A program made the translations under genes and the position numbers. The notes below the pieces were generated by a model. That model saw only the letters and a list, made by a program, of their open reading frames with translations. It searched no databases and had not been told where the DNA came from. From Gymnopus androsaceus JB14 (Eukaryota; Basidiomycota; Agaricomycetes; Agaricales; Omphalotaceae), in the NCBI GenBank assembly GCA_009733575.1, contig ML769462.1:58662-122661 (forward strand): a stretch of 64,000 nt of DNA, read 5' to 3'. Positions within the stretch are counted from its first letter, which is position 1; the number at the start of each line of letters is the position of its first letter. This document shows positions 33,701 through 43,659 of this stretch, one piece after another.

Positions 33701-35542
33701 ACTGTGGGCTGCGGCGTAAGCGTGATCACCTTTTACAACTCCTTCTTCGGTGTCATATCCAAATTTGAAGGAAGGAAAGAGATTAACGTCGACGTATACT
33801 TCCTCCTCCTCTTCATCGTTAAGAGTAAGAGTTGGCGGACTGTCGACTTTGATGTTTTGCACTATACAGTTTTGATTGCTCGGCGATGAAAGAGCTAATT
33901 CGAATTTATCAGCTATTTCGGAAAAATCGAAAACAAGGTTCCCATGCTTAGTGGGAATTTCGATTGCTGCCCATGATGACTCTGGTACTTCCTCAATCAT
34001 GGATGAGGATGCCACTTCGCTGTTCTTCAGCCTGTCTCTCCAGTTTCCATCCGATTTCTTCTTCTGCTTTTCTTTAGGAGCCTTCGTCTCCTTGGCCTCG
34101 TTGGCCTGACTGCGTTTCTCCGATGGACATTGGTTTCCAAAGTGACCTTTACCTCTGCAGTTGTAACAAACAGAGTCTTGACGATTCGTCAATCCTCCGC
34201 GGCCTCTGCCTCTGCCTCGGGAATTTCCCCTGAAGGAATTTCCACGACCTCGGAAACCTCCTCTTCCCCTGTTACCGGCATAGTTTGCCGATTCCTTCTT
34301 GTGGTCGTGTCGCATTTGGTGTACCATTGATTCAGCACGAATGGTAGAGATGAGCTCGGCAGGGCTGAGCTTCTTGTCTGCTTTCACGGAGAAAACAGCC
34401 AATGCATTTATGGTGGCTTTGAAGGTGTCGGGGACAGAGGACATGATGGTGTTGACGAATATATTGTCGTTGATATCGATTCCCCTAGTAGTGAGGTCGT
34501 CGCGGATGCTGATCATATCGTCCAAATGTTTATTGACCTTGGATGGGTCCGAGCATCGCATGGTGTGAAGTCGTCTTTGCAAAAATGATTCAGTAAGAGC
34601 GTTTTTAGAATCATAATCAGCGAGTAAATTTTCCCACAACCATTTCGTGTTGTCGTAGTTCCTATACCTTCGGAATATTCCATCCGATAGCCTGCCAATG
34701 ATAGCATTCAAAAGGTCATTGTCCTTTTCTCTATCATTCTCCGTTGCGTCTGGATCCGTTATCAAATGTGGATTCCATTCGAAATAACACTGGTAGCCGA
34801 TAGATCTGGCTGCAAATTCCACTCGAGTTTTCCACGTATCCCAGTTTGATCCGTCCGACTTTAAGGTTGTAACCTTATCAAAGGCTTTTAGTGCTTTAGA
34901 CATATTGTCGTCGTCAGAATCTGATTCAAATGCCCCTGACGATTCAGATCCTGAATCTGATGGAGACGAGGGTGGAGATCTTGGTGGAAGATTACTCGGT
35001 AAGGGCTGTGGAGTTTGCTGTGGAGATGGCTGTGGAGATGGATTCGGTGGAAGTGGAGGTGGTGTTTGCTGTGGCTCTTGTTTCGGTAACGAAACTGGAG
35101 CTGGTGAAGGAGTAGGTGCTGGAGTGGGATTAGATGAAGATGAGGCTGCGGCTTTCTGTTTGCCAGCTAGACGTTCGCTACGTCTTTTCTCCTGTCTATC
35201 GTTTTCTGCGACTTTGATAAATTGTTCCTGAACAATGTCAGGTATATCGGCGTAATCCGGTAATTCTGCAGTGTATTTAGTATCCTTGTGAGGAGTATCG
35301 TACCGGTTTGGGCAAGGCTGTTTAGCACAAACAAACCACCTCTGGTCGCTTGGATTCCACCACCTGTCGCGGGTTTCGTCTTTATCCGCTATATGAGATT
35401 TCGAAGCGCAAGGTGCCTTCTGATCGGTGGCTGGTAATGGTAATGGTAAAGGCGCTGGTTTACTGCTGGATGCTGCGGCGGCGGCGGCTTGTCCTGATGC
35501 TGTTCTGCGAGCTGCTGGTGCAGTAGGCCTAGGTTGTGACAT
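30761..35542 (-). CDS. copia Gag-Pol polyprotein, truncated by a nonsense codon
   Basis: A single frame from the ATG at 35542 (MSQPRPTAPAARR) encodes 1,593 aa. In order: Pro-rich N-terminus, Gag with LKSDGSNWDTWKTRVEF, RGG-rich basic region and zinc knuckle CYNCRGKGHFGNQC. Then come aspartic protease ILFDSGCSTHMTP, GAG-pre-integrase HCILGHLNYA with C-x2-C, and integrase HMDVWGP ... HSDQGGEF ... NGIAERAHR (D, D, E). RT follows with ETFTSVAKL and FIHVDDMTLV, then RNase H with SLSTTEAEYIAL. The TGA at 30763-30761 falls inside the conserved KHIDI-R-YHFIR motif and removes about 50 residues of RNase H that continue in frame to 30611. A CGA-to-TGA change explains it. Confidence 0.93.
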   Translation of the reverse strand: MSQPRPTAPAARRTASGQAAAAAASSSKPAPLPLPLPATDQKAPCASKSHIADKDETRDRWWNPSDQRWFVCAKQPCPNRYDTPHKDTKYTAELPDYADIPDIVQEQFIKVAENDRQEKRRSERLAGKQKAAASSSSNPTPAPTPSPAPVSLPKQEPQQTPPPLPPNPSPQPSPQQTPQPLPSNLPPRSPPSSPSDSGSESSGAFESDSDDDNMSKALKAFDKVTTLKSDGSNWDTWKTRVEFAARSIGYQCYFEWNPHLITDPDATENDREKDNDLLNAIIGRLSDGIFRRYRNYDNTKWLWENLLADYDSKNALTESFLQRRLHTMRCSDPSKVNKHLDDMISIRDDLTTRGIDINDNIFVNTIMSSVPDTFKATINALAVFSVKADKKLSPAELISTIRAESMVHQMRHDHKKESANYAGNRGRGGFRGRGNSFRGNSRGRGRGRGGLTNRQDSVCYNCRGKGHFGNQCPSEKRSQANEAKETKAPKEKQKKKSDGNWRDRLKNSEVASSSMIEEVPESSWAAIEIPTKHGNLVFDFSEIADKFELALSSPSNQNCIVQNIKVDSPPTLTLNDEEEEEVYVDVNLFPSFKFGYDTEEGVVKGDHAYAAAHSYGAILFDSGCSTHMTPLTDKLRNQREIPTRVIQAANAETFTANISGTLHLGLPTFEQEIRMLKLPNTLLCPDTPNTLVSLGKLDDDGYAIHTANGKMTIRDRQGNLVGVIPKINGLYQIPSREHAYSTKIGRLVSLYEAHCILGHLNYAYVKHMFRDNQVRGIRLDPKQMDEPECRACMLGKASRYPIAQVRSSPRAENFGDIFHMDVWGPSQVRTVNHCTYTLTLVDEATDWLEEPQMKSKDESFTQYVVLQTGLQTQYGTTVKVLHSDQGGEFLSNKFTAYLERIGTRRRLTVHNTPEHNGIAERAHRTLLNAVRSLLISSGLPKWLWGFMMKYAVYVWNRTPKKAIGMATPYEKRFGIKPDITNLRIFGSIVYVKREKEPGKLEPQAQEGRWIGLEPESNGHYIYWPTHHTVTTERNVVFSDRQIQPVEGEDGNLGNLETSVTESEQPVIPVPEEIAEPIAPDEVSGKRVRRPTKKIRDVIEGLGEGSDELRHLTASLGQVTSEIESDPLSVAEAMRRPDSSKWYDAMKDEISRLQERGTYTIVTPPPDANILTSKWVYRTKKDERGHITGHRARLVVRGFNQIPDVDYFPDETFTSVAKLASARAILSIGAEKSMIIHQMDMKSAYLYGKLDNNERIFMKAPPGIDIGVKPGQTLRLKLALYRLKQASQRWYMQFREIMTQLGFKQSDFGHAVFYRTNPFTIIFIHVDDMTLVTETLAIMEKLKKDIGAIIEVVDSGEIHWLLGIEIRRSLHNRTIHLSQRSYIDAILFCYGFSDIKPLSIPFDPHIHLTKDQSPKTVEDIAFMRDKPYREALGALQYLSIATRPDITYAVSILACFSQNPGITHWNGVRRVSAYLKYTRDFWLSTSNQETVQGYTDADGMSQEDRHAISGYVFMLNGGAVSWSSKRQDTISLSTTEAEYIALTHAAKEAIWLRNLLSEIFGPITHAIPIMSDNQSAIALAKDDRFHARTKHIDI

Positions 35543-35585
35543 CAACAAGAGTTATGTCCACAAATAGATGTGTCAATGGTTAAGG

Positions 35586-35600
35586 CCGGGGCCCATAACC
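35586..35600 (-). other. primer binding site (initiator tRNA-Met, anticodon half)
   Basis: On the minus strand GGTTATGGGCCCCGG lies directly after the 5' LTR. It is complementary to an anticodon stem-loop containing CCCATAACC, as in eukaryotic initiator tRNA-Met. Drosophila copia and yeast Ty5 are known to prime from the 3' end of a half initiator tRNA cut in the anticodon loop. Use of the same mechanism here is inferred. Confidence 0.65.
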
Positions 35601-35940
35601 TATTAGAGTTACGTTCCTAAATAGGAAGTAGCAGCAGTAAGTCCACACAGGACTTAGTAGTAACGATCACACAGATTGATGGGGGACAACTATGTTATTA
35701 CAGGGTATGGTACCTAAGCTTATATACAGTCCTAAGTACAAACAATATATCGGGTAAGTGGCTACTGCGTGAATATGTGTGGCTACTGCGAGAGAGCAAG
35801 TGGATACGGCGAGAGACTGAGTGGAGTCTGCAAGACGATAACAGTGGAGTGCATGGGATGGTGATACAAACAAGTGGAGACTACGAGAAAGCGTTCCATG
35901 TATAGTTCGATAGAATATATTTACCTTTGATATTCCAACA
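35601..35940 (-). repeat. 5' LTR of the copia element
   Basis: 340 bp, beginning TGTTGGAATATC on the minus strand. See the 3' LTR for the comparison. Confidence 0.88.
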
Positions 35941-35945
35941 TGTCC

Positions 35946-36508
35946 CTTAAGATTGATCTTGACACGGCCGGTAGAACTAGTACTCGCTGAAGAACGCTAT
36001 GTCGAAAGCTGGATACGACCATACCGTTAGGCGCCGGCCGCGTCATATGCATCGGTCACGCAACTTCACACAAAGGCTGAGCGCTGAGCGCTTGAGCGTT
36101 CATTCCTTCAACTTGATTCGTTGTAATAGCGGACTTCGCAACACATGGTATCGGCTGCATTGATTTATCGTTCAGAATACTCCCGCCCACGCGGTAACCC
36201 TCCCCAGAGAAGTGTTGAGAGCCCCTCTGTCAATGCTCTTCACAATTCTATCCGGGTTGCCGGAAACAAACTACCTCTCAGACTCGGATGCTCAGAACTA
36301 TTGTGGAGCCATCATGCATACAGTATACTGGAAGATGTCGCGAAGGCGGCACAATATTCAGTTCAGGATCTTCTTTGAAATTGAAAGGCACCTTGGACGC
36401 GTCGCTCTCATGGATATTTCACCGCGTGTTTGATATTTATACCTCGCCATCAGCATGTACGTATACAAGTAACGGCGTAATAATGTAGCATCCTCTTACT
36501 TCATTCGG
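35946..36508. other. region downstream of NmrA copy B, no gene recognised
   Basis: The last ~90 bp (words such as ATCAGCATGTA and TAATAATGTAGC) also occur downstream of NmrA copy A near 28640-28690, so they are part of the duplicated unit. Short ORFs have no recognisable content. Confidence 0.4.
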
Positions 36509-37737
36509 TTAATCTTCCTCCGTACTCCAGTGAGCGCGACCCGAATCCTGTATCCTTCCTCTCAATTTGGGGACAAGCTTCCCATTGAAGTCTTTCTCTC
36601 TGATCCAACTCTCCAGAGTATACCCGGTCGGGTGCACACGCCTGTTCCACTCCATGTCCCTAGTTATAAGGTCGGCACCCCAAACCCTGTACATCCCAGC
36701 AAAAGTGTCCCCGATAGTAGGACCTTCGCCAGCGCCCTTCACAACGAAAAGGTTCATTTGAGGATAGATACCGAGATATTCCTCAATCGAAATTCGTTTG
36801 CGGATAGCAGGTATCCCAGTTACACGGGTAAAGGTTTCAACAAGTTGGTCAACCGTCATCATTTCTGTGGCGATTTTCAGCTCTTGCCCAGAGGTTTCTG
36901 ACCGGTGGTCGAACGTGTAGCGAGCCCACCAGCCAATGTCTTCTAAGCTGATTGTAGGGATATGGCCATCTTCGACTGGAAGTGCGAAGACTACTGCATC
37001 CGTTATGATCGCGCTCCGCAAGAGGACCAAGAAGTAGCTGGAAGTATGTAAGTATGATGCAAAAGACGATCTAGGACGGATGAGAAAACATACATCAGTA
37101 AGGTTCTCTATATAAGGACCAGTAGTGACAATAGACCACGTCAGCGAGTCTCCGCTGGGCTCGATGGCTGAGATCGTAAAAAATCGTTGACGATACCCTT
37201 CCCATCCAGATGGATTGCCCTGTACTTTGGGTCGTATTTCCCTAACTATGCGCGGGATTTTACTTCAAGTTGAAACAATGCCATCCCATAGAGCACTAAC
37301 CTTGCTACCATAATCAAGACCGCTCCAAACAAAGTGTCGCAGTTGCTGAACACGATGTGCTTGTTCGAATATCTTGATAGAGACATAGATCTCCTTTTCC
37401 TGCCCAACGGTCCAGGTATCTGTGTTGACAAAGACTCCGTAGCATCCTTCTAATGCGGCCGCAATATTATCAAGATCATCGAATCGACCTGCGGGGGAGT
37501 ATTAAAGTAAGGACTGTGATGCTCCGACCATGGAACGAACTTGAACTAACCTTGGAATAATTCTGCGCCCAAAGAGGCAAGGGCTTGCGCCTTGTCACTC
37601 GTCGTGTCTCGAGTGAGTGCTCTCACAGAGTACGGAGATGGAGTTCCATCACTGCGAGGTGCCAGCAGAGCAGAAACGACTGGTTTCCCCTGAGCACCAG
37701 TGGCGCCAATGACCAATATAAGCTTCTTCGCTGGCAT
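36509..37737 (-). pseudogene. NmrA-like NAD(P)-binding protein (copy B), two single-base frame breaks
   Basis: The ATG at 37737 starts MPAKKLILVIGATGAQGKP, with the Rossmann dinucleotide motif GATGAQG. Further exons give CYGVFVNTDTWTVGQEKEI, WSGLDYGSK, SIVTTGPYIENL, VEDGHIPTISLEDIGWWARYTFDH and ETSGQELKIATEMMTVDQL, the usual NmrA order. Two breaks are seen. A one-base loss before DSLTWSIVTT is shared with copy A and leads to an early stop (SPAETR-stop). A private extra base near 36994 lies before VVFALPVEDGH. NmrA-like proteins act as redox-sensing regulators. If the breaks are real the gene is dead; the private one could be a sequence error. Confidence 0.75.
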
Positions 37738-38673
37738 TCTTCAAGGGTGAGTAGAGTCTAGTAGAGTTGAATATTGAGGTGATTTCAATGTGGAACATCT
37801 CTTCAGTGCGTCTGCCTTTTAAGTAAAATACAAGGTATGCCTGGCCGAAGTGCTTTCTAAGATACTTACTGCATGATAGCGCAAACATACACGCTAATGT
37901 ATAATCCAACATCGCCCGGGCTATGCCCGAACCCCGAAAAGAGCAAATACTCCTATTCCAATGGAAGCGCCGGGACACACAAAGGAATATCAAGTGCGAA
38001 GGGTGTCGAAAGATAGAGAAGAAAGAGAGGGAGGCACATAACACTACGCTTACTATGGCCGAAACGGTCAGTGGGAAAGGCTTTACCAAGGAGCCACACA
38101 TAGGGACTCGGGAGACCCTCTATCTGAATTCGCAGTGCATAAGTAATACCCCCTCGCATTACCCGCAGGATGGATCTGCTCACATGGTCAATTAACTGTT
38201 TTTCTGTCCGAACTGATGCCCGAATGGCTCTGAGAACTTGCAGTCAGAGGCGCCGCGAGATAGAAGATGAGTATACAGCATTACGCTGTCAACTGCTGCA
38301 ACCGAATACAGAACAAGAAGCTGCCAGTGAGGCGTACCTCGAGTTTTTGCTTTTTCCAAAAATATGTACTTGAATATTTCTATCCTTTGGAAATAGCACC
38401 TTGATAGCCAACACTTTCTACTTTACCCAGCCTCCAATTTGTCGTCTATAGAGTCACGGTTCGATATATTGAAATTTAGACTGAATTTAGAAAAGGTTAA
38501 GCCGGTTTACTTTGCCTGTAAAAGCCTCTTTACCTGCGGTTTTGTTCATTGTGTGGAGGACGAAATGATGCCCAGTAGTGCCCAGTTCCGAGATCATCGA
38601 TCATCCCGGTGACGCGTAGGGTGAGTCATCTCACGGTCTCACTTGAACCTCGATCATCTACTCGTCTGCAGTC
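37738..38673. other. intergenic region between NmrA copy B and LIG4
   Basis: Contains the NmrA promoter (shared with copy A for ~200 bp) and the LIG4 5' region. A frame at 37923-38100 with C-x-G-C-R and basic residues and one at 38170-38370 were seen but have no recognisable family or splice support. Confidence 0.35.
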
Positions 38674-41600
38674 ATGCAGCCTACTCCAGCGCCCACGAGT
38701 CCTCCAGGCTCGCCTCCACCTGAAGATTCAGAAGCAGTAGATACCGATTATCCGGCAACGCCACAACATTCCAAAGGACCCAGTCCTCCTTTTGGTGCAC
38801 TAGTTGGCCTATTTGAACGGTTGCAGAATGAAAGGCGACAAGATAAAAGGAAGAAACTAATCAATTCTTGGTTTAATGTATGTCTCTAATGGTCGCCACT
38901 GCATATAGTCCACTGAACACAGCGAATAGCATTGGAGAGCAGAAGTCGGAGATGACTTGTTTCCTGTTCTTCGATTGATTTTACCCCAGGTACCATTCTT
39001 TATCCTTTAGAAGACGTATACAACTAACCCTGATCGACAGAAAGACAGAGACAGATCGGTATATGGCCTTAAGGAAAAGAACCTTGCGAAGACCTACATA
39101 AAGCTTATCCCTCTTGGAAGGAAGGACGAAGACGCTCTCAGCCTCCTTAACTGGAAGAAACCTACCGAGCGTGAGGCTAGTACACTCTCGTTCTCTTGAC
39201 GCGAGAATTACGCTGAGCTTGTCCCACAGATAACATCAGGAGACTTCCCGACTGTACTCTATCAAGTTGTTAAAAAACGATCCTCTGTGATTGAAGGTTC
39301 CATGAACATTGAAGAAGTGAACGATATTTTGGACGAACTGTCAAAAGCTATGGGCAAGCAGTACGTGCTTCAAGGACGTAATGTTCGTTTCAACTACTGA
39401 CTGAACGCAAGGGATGTACAATCGAAGATCTTGCAACGTGTCTACAACCGTACCACACCCGATGAACAACGATGGATTGTACGGGTCATCCTCAAAGGTA
39501 CCTTCTACTGGATTTCGTTATATTCCTCTCGCTCATTGTATTCAAGATATGGTGATCTCGGTCAAAGAAACGACCGTGTTTGCTGTCTTTCATCCCGACG
39601 CTCAAGACGTACGCAGCGTCTTGATTTTAACCTTCCACTCGTTATCTGAATGCTTTTTAAAGTTGTTCAACACTTGCTCCGACCTCAAGAAGGTCGCTTG
39701 GACCCTATATGATCCCAACTTCCGTCTCCACGCAGATGTTCGTGTATTTCAACTTTTGCGAATATGCATATGCTAACACAGACTGTTCAGAATAAGATGG
39801 TGCAGCTATTCGCTGCCTTCACCCCCATGCTTTGTAGTGTCTTTGCTGTTTTTGAAAAGTGCAAATCTCATTGCTCATACAGGTAAACGCCCCACGAAAA
39901 CTATCGAACATACCGTAAAAGACATGCAAGGTTCCGAGTTCGTTATTGAAGAAAAATTAGATGGCGAACGAATGCAGCTCCACAAGAGAGGTAACGAGTA
40001 CTTTTATTGTTCGCGGTCCGTGCTATCTGCTTGTAGTTACTTTTGCTTGGTCTCACCTACTGCGCTACAGTAAGGGGAAAGACTACACATATATGTATGG
40101 GAAACACGTCGGTGAAGGAAGTCTAACACCCTTTCTCGCCAAAGCATTCGATGAACGCGTTGACAAGTAAGTTTTCGCTCTGCGTCAAAGTTCAAACGCT
40201 GACACGATGTTAGCATAATCCTTGACGGTGAAATGCTGGTCTGGGACCCCGTCTCAGAGCGAAACCTGCCTTTTGGTACTTTGAAAACGGCTGCGTTAGG
40301 TTAGTTTAACATCAACCGCATTCGATACCAAGCTACTGCTGACTATAAACCTCAGACAAGTCAAAGAAGGAAAACAACCCTCGTCCATGCTGTATGTTAC
40401 ATTACTCCTTTACAGTAAAGATCACGCTCCCAACTAACCTCTATTAGTCAAAATCTTCGATATGTTGTATCTCAATGGACAATCACTTCTCCACAAAACG
40501 ACTTCCTTCCGCAAGAAAAACATGCGAAGCTGTATGAAGGAAATCAAGGGCCGCATCGAGTTCGCCGTGGAATATAAAGGCAAAACAGCAAAAGATGTTG
40601 ATATTTTAAATCTTGAATGTACTCGAGAACTAACTTTATTATTATCAGGTTCGCATGAGGATGGACGAGGTTATGGCGCAAAGGTACTTTTTCCTCGTCT
40701 CGCAGTATCCTATGCTAATGTTGGTTTCATGGAAGGGGTGAAGGGCTCGTCATCAAGCATCCGCTTTCCAAATATATCCTGAACGGACGTAACGCTGACT
40801 GGATAAAAGTCAAGCCCGAGTACATGGTGAGGTTTCAATCTCCTCGCTGATATCATGGAGCTACTCACAACGAATGGTTCGCAGGAGGGTATGGGCGAGA
40901 CTGTGGACGTCCTGGTGGTTGGTAAGTCCTCGGCTGGGCGGCTTTGTATATCCGAGGTAGAACATGTTTTTACAGCCGGAAATTATGGAACAGGTTCACG
41001 TGGTGGAGGGGTTTCGACTCTGATTTGTGCTGTAGTGGACGACAGACGACCTGATAATGATGACGAGCCTTGGTACTGAGATCGTTATCCAGTGTTCAAC
41101 CGATTGCAAACTCATTGAAATCACCTTCAGTTACAGCACCTTTGTTAGGATCGGTTCCGGGCTTTCCTTTTCTGATTATGCCTGGATTCGAGGCAAGCCT
41201 TGGAAAGTACGAGACGCCAAGAACCCGCCCGAGTGGCTTCAAACTTCCAAGAAGGGTAATGACGACAAAGGCGACGTTTATTTGGAGCCCGAAGAGTGAT
41301 ATTTTTCCTGCTCCTCATTATGCGGTGTTTTTCTGACGTTTTCATGTTCTAGTTCATTCATTTTGAAAGTCAAGGCAGCGGAAATCACTGGATCCGGTAC
41401 GTCTTTGCATTCTGTTGTATGTGACAGCAGTAATATTTGCCTTCAGACCAGTATCATTTAGGTTTACGATGCGATTCCCCCGCGCCCTATCCATTCGAGA
41501 TGACCTCGGCATCCATAACTGTATGACCGCTTCTGGTAAATTGTGATCTTATCCAGATGCGAGAATTCATTCAACTTTGTTCCCGCAGAGATCTTGGAAC

Positions 41601-43341
41601 GTTTGCGTTCGGAGAAGAAGCGTAAGATGGAGGATACCAAGGGGTACGTACGTTAACTGTGTTTTGCGGCGATTTGACGAACGAAAAATCACGACGACAG
41701 CGTGGCTACTAAAAAAAGGAAAACGACCGCGAAAAAGGTCTATTTTTTTGACAACCTGTACCATGTTTCCTTGCTTAGAAAAACAAACAGCCAGAAGCAC
41801 TGTCTCATTTCCGGGATCCGAACCCGGGCGGTGTCCAAGTTTCGAATGTTATATTTCAAGGGTTAACTTTTGGTATGCTTTTTGCAGCGTGTACATTCAA
41901 CGTTTCGATCTCATATATCCCTAGTTGTCATGACCAATCCCAAATCTCGGACTGCAGCTGCTGAAAGAACCGAATTGGTCAAAACGTCCGTTTTATGTTG
42001 ATCCATAAAATGTGCGAGCCAATCCCAACCGCTGATCTATCACAGTATTCTCGCAAACGGGGGAAAACAGGCCCAAGTCGTAACTTCCAACCATGAACCG
42101 CAGGACCTTATCGTCGTGTACGACGGAACTAGTACTCGTGAGCATCGTTATAGTTGTAAACGTTTCTCAATAACTAATCGGCGATATTTTAAGCATCTGA
42201 TGTGAAAGCGGTAATCAACAAGGGTGTGTTCGACATCTTCAAACCGAGTTGGATCAACGACTCTGTTGCGCTGGGGCACAAGGCGCCTTTCAAAAAGAAG
42301 TAATTCTTGGTGTGCTCATCTCCGTTTGAGTTGTTCTCACAAAAGCTCCATTTGTGTAGATATTTCTTCCACGCCTCTTCGTCCCGCGAGTTTGAGGATG
42401 AGGGTGATCAGGACGAGGATACGGATATGGCTGAGGCTGAGGCTGGGCCAAGCTTTACTACTGAGATCGAAACTAGATCGCAAACCGCAGACATTGAAGT
42501 GAAGGAGGAGAAGGAAGATTTACACGCCGATTGGTTTAAAGAAGAGGAAGAAACCGAGACCCTTGATATTAATGCAGGACCCGAGGATTCCGCAACAGAG
42601 GACGACTCTGATAACGACGATGTAGCGGGAGAAGCTGAACCGGTTGACGACGATATCGACGACGAGACTAAAGAAGATGTTGAGATGGTGAGTAAATCTT
42701 ATTTTGGTTAAAAACAGCAATGGAATTGACGCCACAATAGCTTGAAGAAAGCAAGATGGGTGAGAACGAAGAAGCAATGGAATACGATCAAGAATTCATT
42801 TTCAGACACTTGTGAGTGTTCTGGGTACTGGTTTGGGTGAGACTAACGGCTGCATCCTGAAGATGCTTTTACCTCGATTCGCCGGAGAACGCGGGACGCC
42901 ATGGGATGGTCGTGAAAGGGAAATATAGCCAAGAAATCAATCAGAGGTCAGTTGATTTTTTTCATCTTGGGTGGCGTTAACCGACACCACCGCACTGCCG
43001 CGCAGTTTATCAGAGGTGAAAGACTTGATCCTCGAGCATGGAGGTCGCATCGTCGACTTGGACGACCCCAAGCTGACGAGTATCATTATGGACAAACGTG
43101 ATACTTCTCGCCGTCTCGAATTAATGCGCAGGACAGCAAAGTAAGTGAATTCAATCGGTCTACATTCATTCTGGCTCTAAACGAAATGGGGTAGACCTAA
43201 GCATCGCCGACTGATTGTATCCGATTATGTGGAGGCTTGTATTGAGGAGAAGACACTTTTAAATGAAGAAGGTGAACATTTTATTATGCTTGGGAAATTT
43301 CGCTGCAGACTGACTGGAAAATTGCAGACTTTGTACCGTAG
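38674..43341 (+). CDS. LIG4: DNA ligase IV
   Basis: Many small exons join in frame from [12 protein letters not shown] to EEDFVP-stop. The N-terminal helical DNA-binding domain includes [15 protein letters not shown] and [16 protein letters not shown]. The nucleotidyltransferase core has motif [13 protein letters not shown] (adenylated Lys near 39955), motif [13 protein letters not shown] and motif [29 protein letters not shown]-fold and linker follow with [10 protein letters not shown] and [11 protein letters not shown]. Two BRCT repeats end the protein ([12 protein letters not shown] ... [13 protein letters not shown], then [16 protein letters not shown] ... [10 protein letters not shown]), separated by an acidic linker near 42380-42690. 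It seals double-strand breaks with XRCC4/Lif1 in non-homologous end joining. The intron after KKPTER ends at AACATCAG; the earlier AG would leave the frame. No lesion was found. Confidence 0.93.
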
Positions 43342-43659
43342 AAATGGCCTCCCTGTAGTTTGTACAGTGTATTTGTAGATAATAGCTAAATCAAGAGTAC
43401 AATGAGAACGGGCACTGGGCAGTGTTACTTAATTGAATTAGTAATCGACATCACGAAGGTCTCAATTTATTTGATTTCCTGCTCTCAAACCCTTCCCCCC
43501 CTTCCGTCACTGGCGACAAGGTGCTATCCTCGCTTTTTTTTTTTTCGTCAGGTCCAGATTCTGCTCCATTTGGCTCTAGCTCTGCTTTTTGAATTTTCTT
43601 CACTCACTTGGCGGCCTAAATCTAGTGCTCCAGCGCCAGGTTTCAGTCACCCTTAAATC
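43342..43659. promoter_or_regulatory. forkhead gene promoter with pyrimidine tract
   Basis: Pyrimidine-rich sequence including a run of T residues near 43538-43548, as often found near fungal transcription starts. No other element is recognised. Confidence 0.35.

Larger units (their letters stand above)
30262..35940 (-). mobile_element. full-length Ty1/copia LTR retrotransposon
   Basis: The element is 5,679 bp on the minus strand: 5' LTR 35601-35940, primer binding site, one long Gag-Pol frame, polypurine tract, 3' LTR 30262-30603, and TGTCC duplications outside both LTRs. The order protease-integrase-RT-RNase H defines Ty1/copia. LTRs are nearly identical except for a small divergent patch. 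It sits between two NmrA paralogues. One TGA near the 3' end of the frame probably makes this copy defective. Confidence 0.93.

Noticed and set aside
34905..35231. Gly/Val-rich plus-strand ORFs
   Set aside because: Antisense shadow of the proline-rich N-terminus of the copia Gag-Pol frame.
37923..38373. Possible small genes upstream of LIG4
   Set aside because: Frames are short, unsupported by introns and without recognisable domains.
41808..41832. tRNA T-arm-like sequence on the minus strand (CCCGGGTTCGGATCCCGG)
   Set aside because: It lies in frame within a LIG4 exon, and no acceptor or anticodon arm pairs with it.
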